Positions 21,173 through 30,489 are shown, counted from the stretch's first letter. The stretch is DNA of 64,000 nucleotides from Streptomyces albofaciens JCM 4342 (GCF_008634025.1 NZ_PDCM01000001.1:552501-616500), one strand, 5' to 3'. Notes: generated by a model from the letters alone, not told the origin. Numbers and translations: made by a program.

Positions 21173-21775
21173 ATGGGAAGCGAAGCGCGGTCCGGCGCCC
21201 CTGGCGTCGTTCCACCCCCTGCGATCGAGCCCCGACTCGCCGCCCGGCTGGCCGAGTTGCGTACGGAGCGCGGCTGGTCGCTCGACGAACTGGCCCGGCG
21301 TACGGACGTGAGCCGCTCGACCCTCTCGCGCCTGGAACGCGCCGAGATCAGCCCCACGGCGGCCCTGCTGAACCGGCTGTGCGCCGCGTACGAGCGTCCG
21401 ATGTCCCGCCTGCTGGCCGAAGTCGAGGCGGAGCCTCCTCAACTGGTGCGCGCCGGCGAGCAGTCCGTCTGGCACGACGCCCCCTCCGGCTTCACCCGCC
21501 GGTCGGTCTCACCGCCCCACCCCGGCCTACGGGGCGAGGTCGTCGAAGGCACGCTCCGTCCCGGCGCGGACATCGCCTACGACAGCCCGCCACCCGTACC
21601 CGGCCTGGAACAGCACATCTGGCTGCTGGCCGGCGAACTGGAAATCACCACAGGCGACACGGCACACACCCTCCGCACGGGCGACTGCCTCCGCTTCCGC
21701 CTTTGGGGGCCGACGCGCTTCCGGTGTACGGGGGCGACTGCGGCGCGCTACGCCCTGCTGGTGGTCCTGCCATGA
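21173..21775 (+). CDS. XRE family regulator with C-terminal cupin domain
   Basis: 200 aa. An HTH_3 domain at about residues 22-76 (LAELRTERGWSLDELARRTDVSRSTLSRLERAEISPTAALLNRLC) and a cupin sensor domain at about 110-198 (EHIWLLAGELEITTGD-like core). This architecture is common in regulators of amine or amino-acid metabolism, where the cupin binds a small effector. Its stop overlaps the start of a GNAT acetyltransferase gene (ATGA), so the pair is one operon and the regulator may control the acetylation of its own effector. Confidence 0.85.
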   Translation: MGSEARSGAPGVVPPPAIEPRLAARLAELRTERGWSLDELARRTDVSRSTLSRLERAEISPTAALLNRLCAAYERPMSRLLAEVEAEPPQLVRAGEQSVWHDAPSGFTRRSVSPPHPGLRGEVVEGTLRPGADIAYDSPPPVPGLEQHIWLLAGELEITTGDTAHTLRTGDCLRFRLWGPTRFRCTGATAARYALLVVLP

Positions 21776-22305
21776 GCAGCGCCACGACGTCCACCCTCAC
21801 CCGCCTCACCCCCGCCGCCTTCGACCGCAGCGTCCCGGGCCTGGCCGCCCTCCTCGCCGACACCGTCGCGGGCGGCTCCTCCCTGGGCTTCACGGCTCCC
21901 TTCGACCGTGAAGCGGCGGCGGCCTGGTGGCGGACCCAGCGCCCCGCCGTGGCGTCCGGCACCCTGGACATCTGGGCGGCCGAAACCCCCGAAGGCGTCA
22001 TGGGCACCATCAGCCTCGCCCACCCCCACAAACCCAACGCCCGCCACCGCGCCGAAATCGTCAAACTCCTCGTCCACCCGGCTGCCCGAGGCCAGGGCCT
22101 GGGCCGCGCCCTCCTCACCACCGCCGAACAGGCCGCTGCCCGCTCCGGCTTCCGCCTCCTGCTCCTCGACACGGAGACGGACAGCGCGGCGGATTGTCTC
22201 TACCGGCGCGCGGGCTGGACGCCGTACGGGACGGTTCCGGCCTATGCGGCGGACCCGGGCGGGGAGTTGCGGGATTGCACGTTTTTTTACAAGGAGGTGG
22301 GGTGA
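21772..22305 (+). CDS. GNAT family N-acetyltransferase
   Basis: 177 aa. The acetyl-CoA motif A is IVKLLVHPAARGQGLGRALLTTAEQAA (R/Q-x-x-G-x-G/A at RGQGLG) and motif B is DCLYRRAGWTPYGTVPAYA. The substrate is unknown. Translationally coupled to the XRE-cupin regulator upstream. Its last 19 nt overlap the end of the convergent DUF397 gene. Confidence 0.88.
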   Translation: MSSATTSTLTRLTPAAFDRSVPGLAALLADTVAGGSSLGFTAPFDREAAAAWWRTQRPAVASGTLDIWAAETPEGVMGTISLAHPHKPNARHRAEIVKLLVHPAARGQGLGRALLTTAEQAAARSGFRLLLLDTETDSAADCLYRRAGWTPYGTVPAYAADPGGELRDCTFFYKEVG

Positions 22306-22496
22306 GGGGCGAGGGCGCTGTTCTTGATGGCGTCTATGAGGGAGCCGAGCTGGGATTTAGTGGTGGTGAGCACCGTGTGGGGGGCCTCGCTCTCCCGGAT
22401 TCGTATGGTGTGGTCGGGGGATGCGGATAGGCTCAAGCAGTTGCTGGAGTCCGCGCAGTAGGACGACTTCTGCCAGTGGGTGGACGGCACGATCAC
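22287..22496 (-). CDS. DUF397 domain protein
   Basis: A 69-aa acidic/serine-rich protein with the DUF397 hallmark WQKSSYCADSSNCLSL near the N-terminus. Such proteins are encoded beside WhiJ-like regulators in streptomycetes and are thought to act as their partners. It starts 5 nt after the stop of the upstream XRE gene on the same strand. A second GTG two codons in is an alternative start. Confidence 0.88.
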   Translation of the reverse strand: MIVPSTHWQKSSYCADSSNCLSLSASPDHTIRIRESEAPHTVLTTTKSQLGSLIDAIKNSALAPHPTSL

Positions 22497-22501
22497 GCCT
22501 T

Positions 22502-23353
22502 TCAGAGTTCGTGGGCGATGCTGTGAATGAAGTCCCGGGAAGCGGCAGCGGTGAGGGCCTTTCGAGTCAGCAGCTCCACGACGGCTCGATATCGCGACAG
22601 TTGGGCAGCTGCGTCGTGAAACACGGGCCCGCCCATTTGATCGAGCTGCACCGTGTCGAGCTCCGGCGTCGGTCCGGCGGCATACATGATCGTCTGCCCG
22701 GAGCCAGGAAACTCACCTGCGGAGAACGGGATGACCAGAACGGTGACGTTGTCACGTTCACTCGCCGCGATGATGTGCTCAAGCTGCTTGCGTGCGACCG
22801 AGGGGCCGCCGAACTGCATCCGTAGGGCCGCCTCGTGAATGACCGCGGTATAGGGGGCCGCACCGTCCCGGTAAATGGCGGCCTGACGCTTGATGCGGAA
22901 TGAGGTGCGGTGCTCGACCTCGTGCGGCGGCAAGGGTGGTACACCCTGGTTGAAGACGACGCGCGCGTGGTCGATGGTTTGCAGGAGGCCGGGCAGTGTG
23001 GAGGTCTGTGCCGTTCGGATCTCGGTGGCGTGGAATTCCATCTCGGCGATGTCGAGTTGCCCGGCGGGCAGGGTCCCGCGGTATTCCTCCCACCAGTGAC
23101 GGGTGCGATCTCCGGCCATGGCCGCGAGCGCCTCGATGAGGGCCTGGTTCCCGCAAGCGTAGTTGCACGCCAACGTGCGCACGCGGGTGGCACTGATCCC
23201 GGCACGACCGCGCTCGATGTTGCTGATGCGCGCTTGATCGACACCTAGCAGGGAACCGGCGGCCGAAGCGGTCATACCAGCGCTCTCGCGGAGTTTGCGC
23301 AGCTCGGCGCCCAGACGTTGCTGGCGCACTGTCGGTGTGGTCCTGGGCGGCAT
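22502..23353 (-). CDS. WhiJ-like XRE regulator (HTH plus DUF5753)
   Basis: 283 aa. HTH at about residues 13-65 (LGAELRKLRESAGMTASAAGSLLGVDQARISNIERGRAGI), then the DUF5753 domain (IRTAQTSTLPGLLQT, with the SFRIKRQAAIYRDGAAPYTAVIHEAALRMQFG core). It belongs to the large Streptomyces family typified by WhiJ, which control development and antibiotic production. With the DUF397 gene downstream and the divergent ATPase-fold gene it makes the usual three-gene cassette. Confidence 0.9.
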   Translation of the reverse strand: MPPRTTPTVRQQRLGAELRKLRESAGMTASAAGSLLGVDQARISNIERGRAGISATRVRTLACNYACGNQALIEALAAMAGDRTRHWWEEYRGTLPAGQLDIAEMEFHATEIRTAQTSTLPGLLQTIDHARVVFNQGVPPLPPHEVEHRTSFRIKRQAAIYRDGAAPYTAVIHEAALRMQFGGPSVARKQLEHIIAASERDNVTVLVIPFSAGEFPGSGQTIMYAAGPTPELDTVQLDQMGGPVFHDAAAQLSRYRAVVELLTRKALTAAASRDFIHSIAHEL

Positions 23354-23523
23354 CGACCCTCACTCTCATGTCGCGCACAGTCTGCCGGTGCAGCCAGTCA
23401 TGGTCCAGAGGAGCAAGTATGTGCCGAAAGTTGGTGCATGACGACCCCCAGTGGCGCTACCGTGTGTCGCGCATCACTCACGCTCCGCGTGGGTCAACAG
23501 CGCATCCGCAACGGAGGCTTCGC

Positions 23524-23973
23524 ATGTCCGGTGGCTGGGAGTACGCGTTCGAGATGTCCGACAATCCGCTCGCTCCGCGCGTCGCGCGGCGGGTGGTGCG
23601 GCTGGTGCTGGAAGAGCACGGGGAGGCGGAACTGGTCGACGGGGCGGAGCTGTTGGCGTCGGAGTTGATCGCCAACTCGTACCGGTACGCGGAGGGCCCC
23701 GCCAACGTGCGGGTGAAGCGGATCGGGGCGCGTCTGCGCGTCAGCGTGTGGGACGGGAATCCGGAGCTGCCGATCTTCGACGCGGCCGCGGTGGCCGGAC
23801 CGGCGGCCGAGGCCGGGCGGGGGCTGGGGCTGGTCAGGTTGTGTGCCGAGAACTTCGGCGGCTTCGCTTACGGGGCGGGGGCGTTGGGGTCGGGTGGGGG
23901 GAAGGTGATGTGGTTCGAGTTGGGGGAAGGGTGTCCGTTGCGGAGTGGTGAGGGTGGGAGCGGGCTCGGGTGA
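23524..23973 (+). CDS. ATP-binding protein, anti-sigma/GHKL type (whiJ cassette)
   Basis: 149 aa with a HATPase_c fold like SpoIIAB/RsbW: the N-box is ELLASELIANSYRYAEG, followed by LRVSVWDGNPELP and the G-box AEAGRGLGLVRLCAENFG. The catalytic-looking residues for nucleotide binding are present, though the usual SpoIIAB His/Arg details differ. This matches the AbaA-type ATPase of whiJ-like cassettes. It is divergent from the XRE gene with 170 nt between. A low-complexity Gly-rich tail ends the protein. Confidence 0.85.
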   Translation: MSGGWEYAFEMSDNPLAPRVARRVVRLVLEEHGEAELVDGAELLASELIANSYRYAEGPANVRVKRIGARLRVSVWDGNPELPIFDAAAVAGPAAEAGRGLGLVRLCAENFGGFAYGAGALGSGGGKVMWFELGEGCPLRSGEGGSGLG

Positions 23974-24016
23974 GGTGGGTCGTTGCCGTACCGGCGGCCG
24001 TGGGGAGCGCCCGGCC

Positions 24017-24730
24017 TCAGGGCTGGGGGCTGGGGTAGGGCGCTGCGTACGGTGCGGCGGGGAGCTGCTGCATTCGGGTCAGTTTGCGAATGAACAGGAT
24101 GGCGAGGGCGGCCGCGGCGATGTCCAGGAGGTCGGACAGCGCGACCACCGACACGGCCAGGCGGATGGTGTCCGGCAGTTGCGCCTTGTCGTAGAGGGTG
24201 TTGCCGATCCGGCCGACGACCAGCGACACGACCCACAGCGTCCACCAGGCCCGTACCGGCGCGAGCGAGACCGTACGCCAGGAACCGTCGGGCGCCGACT
24301 GGGCGCTGGCCTGCCAGGTCTCCTTGGCGACGCGGTACGGCAGCCACAGGTTGCCGATGGGGACGAACCAGGAGCCGATGGCCCAGCCGCGCCCCAGGGT
24401 GCACACATCGCGGGTGTAGTGCTCGGCGTTCACCCGGGAGCGGTGGAACCAGACGATGAAGACGACGGCGGTGGCGAGCAGGACGCTGCTCTGGAGGACG
24501 GCGGCCAGCGCGTACAGGGCATCGGCCCGGTCGGCCTCCTGCTTGGACACGGTAGCCAGATCGCCCAGCAGCGCCCGCATGTTCAGGTCGGCGCCGAGTG
24601 CGAAGAGGTCGGTGGCGATGACCGCGTACAGCAGGACGGAGACGGCGGTCGCCAGGCCCTTGGTCGGGCGGAGTGCCGGGCCGCCGGTGGGCGGGAATCC
24701 GTCGTACGGGGGGACGGGTATGTGGGACAT
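24017..24730 (-). CDS. DUF4328 domain membrane protein
   Basis: 237 aa with four to five predicted membrane spans (about residues 28-48, 70-95, 115-130, 157-175, 190-213). The DUF4328 signature is the WFHRSRVNAEHYTRDVCTLGRGWAIGSWFVPIGNLWLPYRVAKETW segment between spans. The N-terminus is Pro-rich and cytoplasmic. Function unknown; these proteins are abundant in Streptomyces. It converges on the whiJ-cassette ATPase gene. Confidence 0.85.
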   Translation of the reverse strand: MSHIPVPPYDGFPPTGGPALRPTKGLATAVSVLLYAVIATDLFALGADLNMRALLGDLATVSKQEADRADALYALAAVLQSSVLLATAVVFIVWFHRSRVNAEHYTRDVCTLGRGWAIGSWFVPIGNLWLPYRVAKETWQASAQSAPDGSWRTVSLAPVRAWWTLWVVSLVVGRIGNTLYDKAQLPDTIRLAVSVVALSDLLDIAAAALAILFIRKLTRMQQLPAAPYAAPYPSPQP

Positions 24731-24814
24731 GGGGCGGTAACTCTCCTGCGCGAGTAAATGCCCGTCCTTGGGCGGAAGGAGAGGAATTTACGGGATGGTG
24801 TGTGCCTCTGCAAA

Positions 24815-24845
24815 CTGCCCCGGCCGGAGGTGACGGCCGGGGCAG
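24815..24845 (-). terminator. Terminator after the beta-lactamase gene
   Basis: Perfect 12-bp stem CTGCCCCGGCCG/CGGCCGGGGCAG with a 7-nt loop, 28 nt downstream of the beta-lactamase stop on the minus strand and upstream of the DUF4328 gene. Confidence 0.8.
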
Positions 24846-24873
24846 CGAGGGGGAGAGGTGTGGGGCGACCGGC

Positions 24874-25839
24874 TCAGGCCGTGGTGACCGCTTCGGACAT
24901 GACGGTGGCCGCCTTGACGACCAGGGGAGTGTCGCCCGAGGCGGTGGGCTGCGTCGGCTTGTGGGTGAAGAGGGCGAGGACGACCGGGGCGCCGTCGGGG
25001 GTCCAGGCGATGGCCACGTCGTTGCTCGTACCGTACGTGCTGCCGCCGCCGGACTTGTCGGCCACCTTCCAGTCCTTCGGCAGGCCCTTGCGGAACCTCT
25101 CCACGCTGGTGGTGTTGCGCAGCAGCCAGTCGGTCAGCAGCGCGCGGTCCGGGCGGTCCAGGGCGTTGCCGAGGACGAGCCGCTGGTAGGTGCGGGCGAT
25201 GGCGTACGGGGCGGTGGTGTCCGTACGGCGGTCCGGCTCGGCGGAGTTCAGCTCCGGCTCCCAGCGGTCGAGGCGGGTCACCGGGTCGCCGAGGGAGCGG
25301 CAGAAGCGGGTGATGGCGGTCGGGCCGCCCAGCTCGCGCAGGAGGAGGTTGCCGGCGCAGTTGTCGCTGTAGCGGATCGTCGCGTCGCACAGCGCACGTA
25401 TGGTCATGCCGGTGTCGATGTGGTCCTTGGTGACGGGCGCGTGGCCGGACTTCGTCACGTCGGCAGCGGTGTAGTGGACGACGCGGGACAGCTGGGTGCC
25501 GTCGTGGTCGAGGTCGCGCAGCACCGCCGCGGCGGCGAGCGTCTTGAAGACGGAGCAGATCGGGAACAGTTCGTGGGCGCGGTGGAGCAGGGTCGCGCCG
25601 GTGGCGAGGTTGAGGGCGAAGACGCCCACTCTGGCCTGGTGTTCCCGCTCCAGGGCGCGCAGTCGGCGGACGGCGGCGAGGTTTCCGGACGAGGTGGTTC
25701 CGGGCCGGGTGGTTCCGGACGGGACCGCTCCGGCCGATGCCGCGCTCGCCGTCGTGGAGCCGAGGGCGAGCGCGCCGCCGAGGCCGAGGCCGACGCCGAG
25801 CACGGACCGCCGGGTGAGTGACGTCGTGGGCTTGCGCAT
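24874..25839 (-). CDS. Class A beta-lactamase
   Basis: 321 aa, exported. A Tat signal (LTRRSVLGVGLGLGGALALG) is followed by the enzyme with all class A motifs: Ser96-x-x-Lys99 in ICSVFKT, SDN at 158-160 (YSDNCAGN), Glu194-Asn198 in RWEPELN (omega loop), and KSG at 262-264 (DKSGGG). Hydrolyses penicillins; chromosomal copies are common in Streptomyces and confer intrinsic resistance. A Cys precedes the active-site Ser, and Ser rather than Thr occupies the KTG position. It is followed by a strong terminator. Confidence 0.95.
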   Translation of the reverse strand: MRKPTTSLTRRSVLGVGLGLGGALALGSTTASAASAGAVPSGTTRPGTTSSGNLAAVRRLRALEREHQARVGVFALNLATGATLLHRAHELFPICSVFKTLAAAAVLRDLDHDGTQLSRVVHYTAADVTKSGHAPVTKDHIDTGMTIRALCDATIRYSDNCAGNLLLRELGGPTAITRFCRSLGDPVTRLDRWEPELNSAEPDRRTDTTAPYAIARTYQRLVLGNALDRPDRALLTDWLLRNTTSVERFRKGLPKDWKVADKSGGGSTYGTSNDVAIAWTPDGAPVVLALFTHKPTQPTASGDTPLVVKAATVMSEAVTTA

Positions 25840-25969
25840 GGTGTGTCCTTTCCCCAGTCCCCCGGTTGGCTGTTGCTGGTGGGGACGTTGGGGCGGAGGG
25901 GTTGGTTGCGGCAAGCCCGGCGGCGCCGTGGCTGCTGTTGGAGGGCGTCTGGAGCCGATGCCGTCGCGT

Positions 25970-26719
25970 CTAGAGCGCGTCGTCCAGTGCGCTCTGCCAG
26001 TACGTGACCTGGGCGGAGTCGTCGATGTACGTGCCCTTCGGCAGCGCGGGACGGGCCGAGCGGTCACCGTAGCCGCCGTCCCGGTTCGCGAAGAACACCT
26101 CCAGGCTGCGCACCGTCTTCCCGCCTTCGGCCTCACCGCTGGCGTCCGACGTGCGAACGGCCGCGTACGCGGACCGGCCCGGCTCGACGGACACCACGGC
26201 CTGCGGCTTGCTGTCCTGCCGCACCGCGGTGGGCGCCTGGGCGTCGTCGAAGCGCAGGGCCGGGTAGTGGTAGGCGTCGCAGCGGGTCGAACCGGTGTTG
26301 GTGAGGGTGAGCAGCAGGTGATTGATGGGGCGGCTGAGCTTGGAGACGGTCACCTTGGTGTTGGCCGCGGTGCAGGCCGTGGACTTCCCGCCGGTCGCGG
26401 TGCCGTGCTTGCCTCCGCCGCCGGCCTTGGTGGGAGTCGCGTTCGAGCCGTGGCCGCCCTGTGGGCCCGCGCCCGTGGGGGACTTGGCCGACGGGCCCGT
26501 ACCGCCGGAGCCACCCGCGCCGTCCGAAGGAGCGGAACCGGCGGAGGCGTGGGGCCCGGCGGAGACCGCGGGCTGCTCCGCCCCGGCCGCTTTTTTGCCG
26601 TCCTCACCGCCGCCGCACGCGGTCAGCGAGAAGGCGGCGGCGACGGCCGCGGCGGAGGCGGCGATCCGGGTGGTGCGGGTGGTGCGGGCGGTGCGGGTGG
26701 TGAAGAGGCGCGAGGGCAT
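25970..26719 (-). CDS. DUF4232 domain lipoprotein
   Basis: 249 aa. The signal peptide has lipobox FSLTAC (mature Cys about residue 35), followed by a roughly 80-residue Gly/Ser/Ala/Lys linker and a C-terminal beta-sandwich DUF4232 domain (TVSKLSRPINHLLLTLTNTGSTRCDAYHYPALRFDD, then PGRSAYAAVRTSD). It would be anchored on the outer face of the membrane. Function unknown. A 38-aa membrane peptide gene lies just upstream on the same strand. Confidence 0.85.
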   Translation of the reverse strand: MPSRLFTTRTARTTRTTRIAASAAAVAAAFSLTACGGGEDGKKAAGAEQPAVSAGPHASAGSAPSDGAGGSGGTGPSAKSPTGAGPQGGHGSNATPTKAGGGGKHGTATGGKSTACTAANTKVTVSKLSRPINHLLLTLTNTGSTRCDAYHYPALRFDDAQAPTAVRQDSKPQAVVSVEPGRSAYAAVRTSDASGEAEGGKTVRSLEVFFANRDGGYGDRSARPALPKGTYIDDSAQVTYWQSALDDAL

Positions 26720-26766
26720 GGGTGGTTCTCCCCGTGGAACGGAAGGGCGTGGACGAGGGCGGTGGG

Positions 26767-26883
26767 TCAGGTGCCGTTCAGTACCGCTGCGATGACGACG
26801 ACACAGAGGGCGAGAACGCTCAGTGCCGCGAAGTCGGCAAGGTCGAGACGGCGATCGGGACGACAGCGGGAACGGGTCCGCAC
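26767..26883 (-). CDS. Possible 38-aa single-span membrane peptide
   Basis: From a GTG with GGGGAG 6-7 nt upstream: MRTRSRCRPDRRLDLA then DFAALSVLALCVVVIAAVLNGT. A basic N-terminus followed by one hydrophobic helix (about residues 17-35) and a short tail is a classic small membrane protein. It is 47 nt upstream of the DUF4232 lipoprotein gene on the same strand and could be co-transcribed with it. Not recognised as a family member. The rest of the 26720-27065 gap shows no other gene. Confidence 0.45.
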   Translation of the reverse strand: MRTRSRCRPDRRLDLADFAALSVLALCVVVIAAVLNGT

Positions 26884-27065
26884 GGCTGCTCCCCGGTAGG
26901 GCCCCGGTCGGGGCGTCTGCGGTGGTCACAGCCTGTGCGACGGTCCGTCCCGGCCACAACAGCCGCCCCGACATACGGGACGCTGGAACGAATACGCGTA
27001 CGCTGACCTGGGGGAATGGGGGTTCCCTGGAACGCGGTCGTGGGATGGGGCACGAGGGGGAAGCA

Positions 27066-28442
27066 GTGGGAACGGCATCCGGCACGGACGGCTTCGCGGC
27101 GCTGCTGCGCACGTTGAAGACGAGGTCAGGGCTCAGTTACGGGGCCCTGGCCAAACGCCTGCACATGAGTACGTCCACGCTGCACCGCTACTGCAACGGC
27201 GACGCGGTGCCGACGGATTACGCACCCGTGGAGCGGCTGGCCCGGGTGTGCGGCGCGAAGCCGGAGGAACTGGTCGAGCTGCACCGCCAGTGGATCCTGG
27301 CGGACGCGGCGCGGGGGAGGCGGACGGCGGAGGCCGGCACCGTAGCGGAGACCGGCCCGGCGGCAGAGGCCGCTCCGGAACCGGAGGCCGCCGTTCCGGA
27401 GCCCGCTGATGCGGACCCCGTGGAGCCGACGCCCGCACCGGTCCCCACCACCCGAGAACCCACCTCAAAACCCACCCCGGCCCCCACCCCCAAACCCACC
27501 CCCAAACTCCGCCTGGCCCTGGCCGCCGCAGCCGTGGTGGCCCTGGCCGTCCCCGTAGCCGTCGCCGTGACCTCCTCCGGCGCGGACGGTGGGGGTACGG
27601 GTACGGCCGACGCGCGCGTGGCCGAGCGCCCCGGCCAGGGCGGGCGCGGCCCGGCCACCGGCGGTGGCACGTCCGGTTCGCCCTCCGCCACCGCCTCCTC
27701 CGGTACGAGCGACGAGCCGACGCGGGGCAGCCTTTCGCCCACCCCGAGCCCGAACGCCTCCACCCCCGGCGGCGGTGCGGGCGGCGACGAGGGCATGGCC
27801 GCCGGGAGCAAGCGGAGCAGCGGCACCCCGCTTACCGCCGATGTCCGGATGAACAACTGGGGCAACCCCTGTGACCGCTGGTATCTGCTCGACAAGCCGC
27901 CGGCCAAGGTGCCTCCGCCGCCCTCCGGCCCGGACGCGCGCGGCTGGGCGAACGCGCTGGGCGCGGTGCCCGGCGGGCACCTGCGGATCTCGGTGGCCGT
28001 GCAGGGCACGGGGGACGAGGCCGTCGTCCTCCACTCGCTGAACGTACGGACCGCCGCGCGGACGCCCGCGCCGGCGGGTTCGGCGTTCTCCATGGGCAAC
28101 GGCTGCGGCGGCGGGCTCACCCCGGCGTCGTTCGACGTCGCACTGGACGCGCCGCAGCCGCTGATGCGGCCGGTGGCCGGGGAGCAGGGGGACCGGAAGA
28201 TCCCGGCGACCGACTTCCCGTTCAAGGTGTCGGCGTCCGACCCGCAGATGCTCTACGTCGACGCGCACACCGAGGCGAACGACGTGAGCTGGTACCTGGA
28301 GCTGGAGTGGAGCAGCGGGGGCCGGCGCGGCACGCTGCGCCTGGACGACCACGGCAGGCCGTTCCGTACGAGCGCGATGGAGGGGCGGGCGGCCTACCAC
28401 TATCGGCACGACCAGGGCGTATGGGAGCCCGCCGAGTACTGA
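27066..28442 (+). CDS. Membrane-anchored HTH protein with extracytoplasmic domain
   Basis: 458 aa. An N-terminal XRE-type HTH (FAALLRTLKTRSGLSYGALAKRLHMSTSTLHRYCNG, residues 10-45) is followed by a Pro/Ala/Glu linker, one membrane helix at about 148-169 (LRLALAAAAVVALAVPVAVAV), a Gly/Ser/Thr stretch, and an outer beta-rich domain of about 200 residues (MNNWGNPCDRWYLL... to WEPAEY) with paired Cys. This is a one-component membrane regulator layout seen widely in Streptomyces; the signal is unknown. I prefer GTG at 27066 (GAGGGGGAAG upstream) to the ATG at 27045. Confidence 0.8.
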   Translation: MGTASGTDGFAALLRTLKTRSGLSYGALAKRLHMSTSTLHRYCNGDAVPTDYAPVERLARVCGAKPEELVELHRQWILADAARGRRTAEAGTVAETGPAAEAAPEPEAAVPEPADADPVEPTPAPVPTTREPTSKPTPAPTPKPTPKLRLALAAAAVVALAVPVAVAVTSSGADGGGTGTADARVAERPGQGGRGPATGGGTSGSPSATASSGTSDEPTRGSLSPTPSPNASTPGGGAGGDEGMAAGSKRSSGTPLTADVRMNNWGNPCDRWYLLDKPPAKVPPPPSGPDARGWANALGAVPGGHLRISVAVQGTGDEAVVLHSLNVRTAARTPAPAGSAFSMGNGCGGGLTPASFDVALDAPQPLMRPVAGEQGDRKIPATDFPFKVSASDPQMLYVDAHTEANDVSWYLELEWSSGGRRGTLRLDDHGRPFRTSAMEGRAAYHYRHDQGVWEPAEY

Positions 28443-28497
28443 GGACGGGCGGGGAAAAGAAGACGCAAGGACACGGACAAGGGCAAATGACAAAGGG

Positions 28498-28534
28498 AAG
28501 GCCCCGCCGGAACCCATCGTTCCGGCGGGGCCTT
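28498..28534. terminator. Bidirectional terminator between the HTH gene and argS
   Basis: Perfect 16-bp stem AAGGCCCCGCCGGAAC/GTTCCGGCGGGGCCTT with loop CCATC, bounded by A-rich and T-rich flanks, so it can terminate both convergent genes. Confidence 0.9.
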
Positions 28535-28556
28535 TCCCGTACGCGTCAGGCGGGCG

Positions 28557-30335
28557 TCAGAGCCGCTCGGGCGTGCGGATGCCCAGCAGCGCCATGCCGC
28601 GGTGCAGCGTGCGCGCCGTCAGCTCGCACAGGAACAGGCGGTTCTCGACCTGCTCGCTGCCGCCCTCGGCCTTCAGGACCGGGCACTGGTCGTAGAAGGT
28701 CGTGTAGAGGGAGGCGAGGTGGTACAGGTACGCGGCCAGCTTGTGGGGCTCGTGGCCGGCCGCGGCCTCGTGCACGGTCTCCGCGAACTGGTCCAGGTGC
28801 AGGCCCAGCGCGCGCTCGGCGGGGGCCAGCGCCAGCTCCGGGTGGGCCTTGGGCGCGGCGGTCCCGGCGTTGCGGAAGATGGAGCGGATACGGGCGTACG
28901 CGTACTGGATGTAGACGCTGGTGTCGCCGTTGAGCGAGACCATCTGGTCCAGGTCGAACTTGTAGTCGCGGGCGGCCGAGGTGGACAGGTCCGCGTACTT
29001 CACCGCGCCGATGCCGACCTGCTGACCGTTCTCGACGATCTCCCGCTCGGTCAGGCCGATGTTCTCGCCCTTCTCCCGCACCACGGCGGTCGCCCGCTCC
29101 ACCGCCTCGTCGAGCAGGTCCACCAGGCGGACCGTCTCGCCCTCGCGGGTCTTGAACGGCTTGCCGTCCTTGCCGAGCACGGTGCCGAAGGCGAGCTGTA
29201 CGGCCTGGACGTCCTCGCCCAGCCAGCCGGCCCGGCGGGCGGTCTCGAAGACCATCTTGAAGTGCAGCGACTGGCGGGCGTCGACCACGTACAGCAGGGT
29301 GGACGCGCCGAGGTTGCCGACCCGGTCGCGGATGGCGGACAGGTCGGTGGTCGCGTAGCCGTAGCCGCCGTCGGCCTTCTGGACGATCAGCGGGGTCGGG
29401 TTGCCGTCCGGGCCCTTGATGTCGTCGAAGAAGACGCAGAGCGCGCCGTCGGAGCGGACCGCGACGCCGGACTCCTCCAGCAGGCGGCAGGTCTCCGCCA
29501 GCATGGCGTTGTAGCCGGACTCGCCGACCACGTCCGCGTCCCGGATCTCCATGTCCAGCTTGTCGAAGACCGAGTAGAAGTAGACCTTCGACTCGTCGAC
29601 GAAGCGCTGCCACAGGGCGAGCGTCTGCTCGTCGCCGGCCTGGAGGTCCACCACCCGGCGGCGCGCGCGCTCCTTGAACTCCGGATCGGAGTCGAACAGC
29701 GCGCGGGAGGCCTTGTAGAGGCGGTTGAGGTTGGACATGGCCTCTTCACCGGAGGCTTCCGAGGACTGGGCGTCGCTCTTGTGGTCCAGCTCGTGCGGGT
29801 GCTCGATCAGGTACTGGATGAGCATGCCGAACTGGGTGCCCCAGTCGCCGATGTGGTGGCGGCGGACCACCTTCTCGCCGGTGAACTCCAGGATCTCGAC
29901 CATCGCGGCGCCGATCACGGCGGAGCGCAGATGGCCGACGTGCATCTCCTTGGCGACGTTCGGCTGGGCGTAGTCGATGACCGTGGTGCCGGCGTGCTCG
30001 GCGTACGGCACGCCCAGGCGGTCGTCGGCGGCGCGGGCGGCCAGCGTCCGCACGATCGCCTCGTCGGAGAGGGTGATGTTCAGGAAGCCGGGGCCGGAGA
30101 CCTCGATCTCCTTGATCACGTCACCGGTGGGGAGCTGCCCGACGACCTTCGAGGCCAGCTCGCGCGGGTTGCCCCCCAGCTTCTTGGCCAGCGCGAGCAT
30201 GGCGTTGGCCTGGAAGTCGGCCCGGTCGCTTCGTCGCAGCAGCGGGTCGGCGGCGCCGGCCTCCGGCAGGGCTGCCGAGAGGGCGTCCGCGACGCACTGG
30301 TTGACCGTGGCTGCGAGGGAAGGGACCGAAGTCAT
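28557..30335 (-). CDS. argS: Arginyl-tRNA synthetase
   Basis: 592-aa class I synthetase charging tRNA(Arg). The additional N-terminal domain is residues 1-110. The HIGH motif is HVGH in [20 protein letters not shown], and the [18 protein letters not shown] block and [15 protein letters not shown] are family markers. The C-terminal DALR anticodon domain ends in [12 protein letters not shown]. The ATG at 30335 gives the standard [14 protein letters not shown]-terminus. Divergent from lysS with a 154-nt gap. Confidence 0.96.
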   Translation of the reverse strand: MTSVPSLAATVNQCVADALSAALPEAGAADPLLRRSDRADFQANAMLALAKKLGGNPRELASKVVGQLPTGDVIKEIEVSGPGFLNITLSDEAIVRTLAARAADDRLGVPYAEHAGTTVIDYAQPNVAKEMHVGHLRSAVIGAAMVEILEFTGEKVVRRHHIGDWGTQFGMLIQYLIEHPHELDHKSDAQSSEASGEEAMSNLNRLYKASRALFDSDPEFKERARRRVVDLQAGDEQTLALWQRFVDESKVYFYSVFDKLDMEIRDADVVGESGYNAMLAETCRLLEESGVAVRSDGALCVFFDDIKGPDGNPTPLIVQKADGGYGYATTDLSAIRDRVGNLGASTLLYVVDARQSLHFKMVFETARRAGWLGEDVQAVQLAFGTVLGKDGKPFKTREGETVRLVDLLDEAVERATAVVREKGENIGLTEREIVENGQQVGIGAVKYADLSTSAARDYKFDLDQMVSLNGDTSVYIQYAYARIRSIFRNAGTAAPKAHPELALAPAERALGLHLDQFAETVHEAAAGHEPHKLAAYLYHLASLYTTFYDQCPVLKAEGGSEQVENRLFLCELTARTLHRGMALLGIRTPERL

Positions 30336-30489
30336 GGAATGAAGGCCGTTCCGTTGAAGTGGAAAGGGTTTGCCACCGAGTATCCCATGGCGGTTCCATC
30401 GGTTTTCCACAGGGAAAATCCGGCTCCGGCTCCGTCTGGGAGAATGGGGCCGTCAGGCTGTCGAGTGGTGAGAAGAGGAAGGGCCGATC

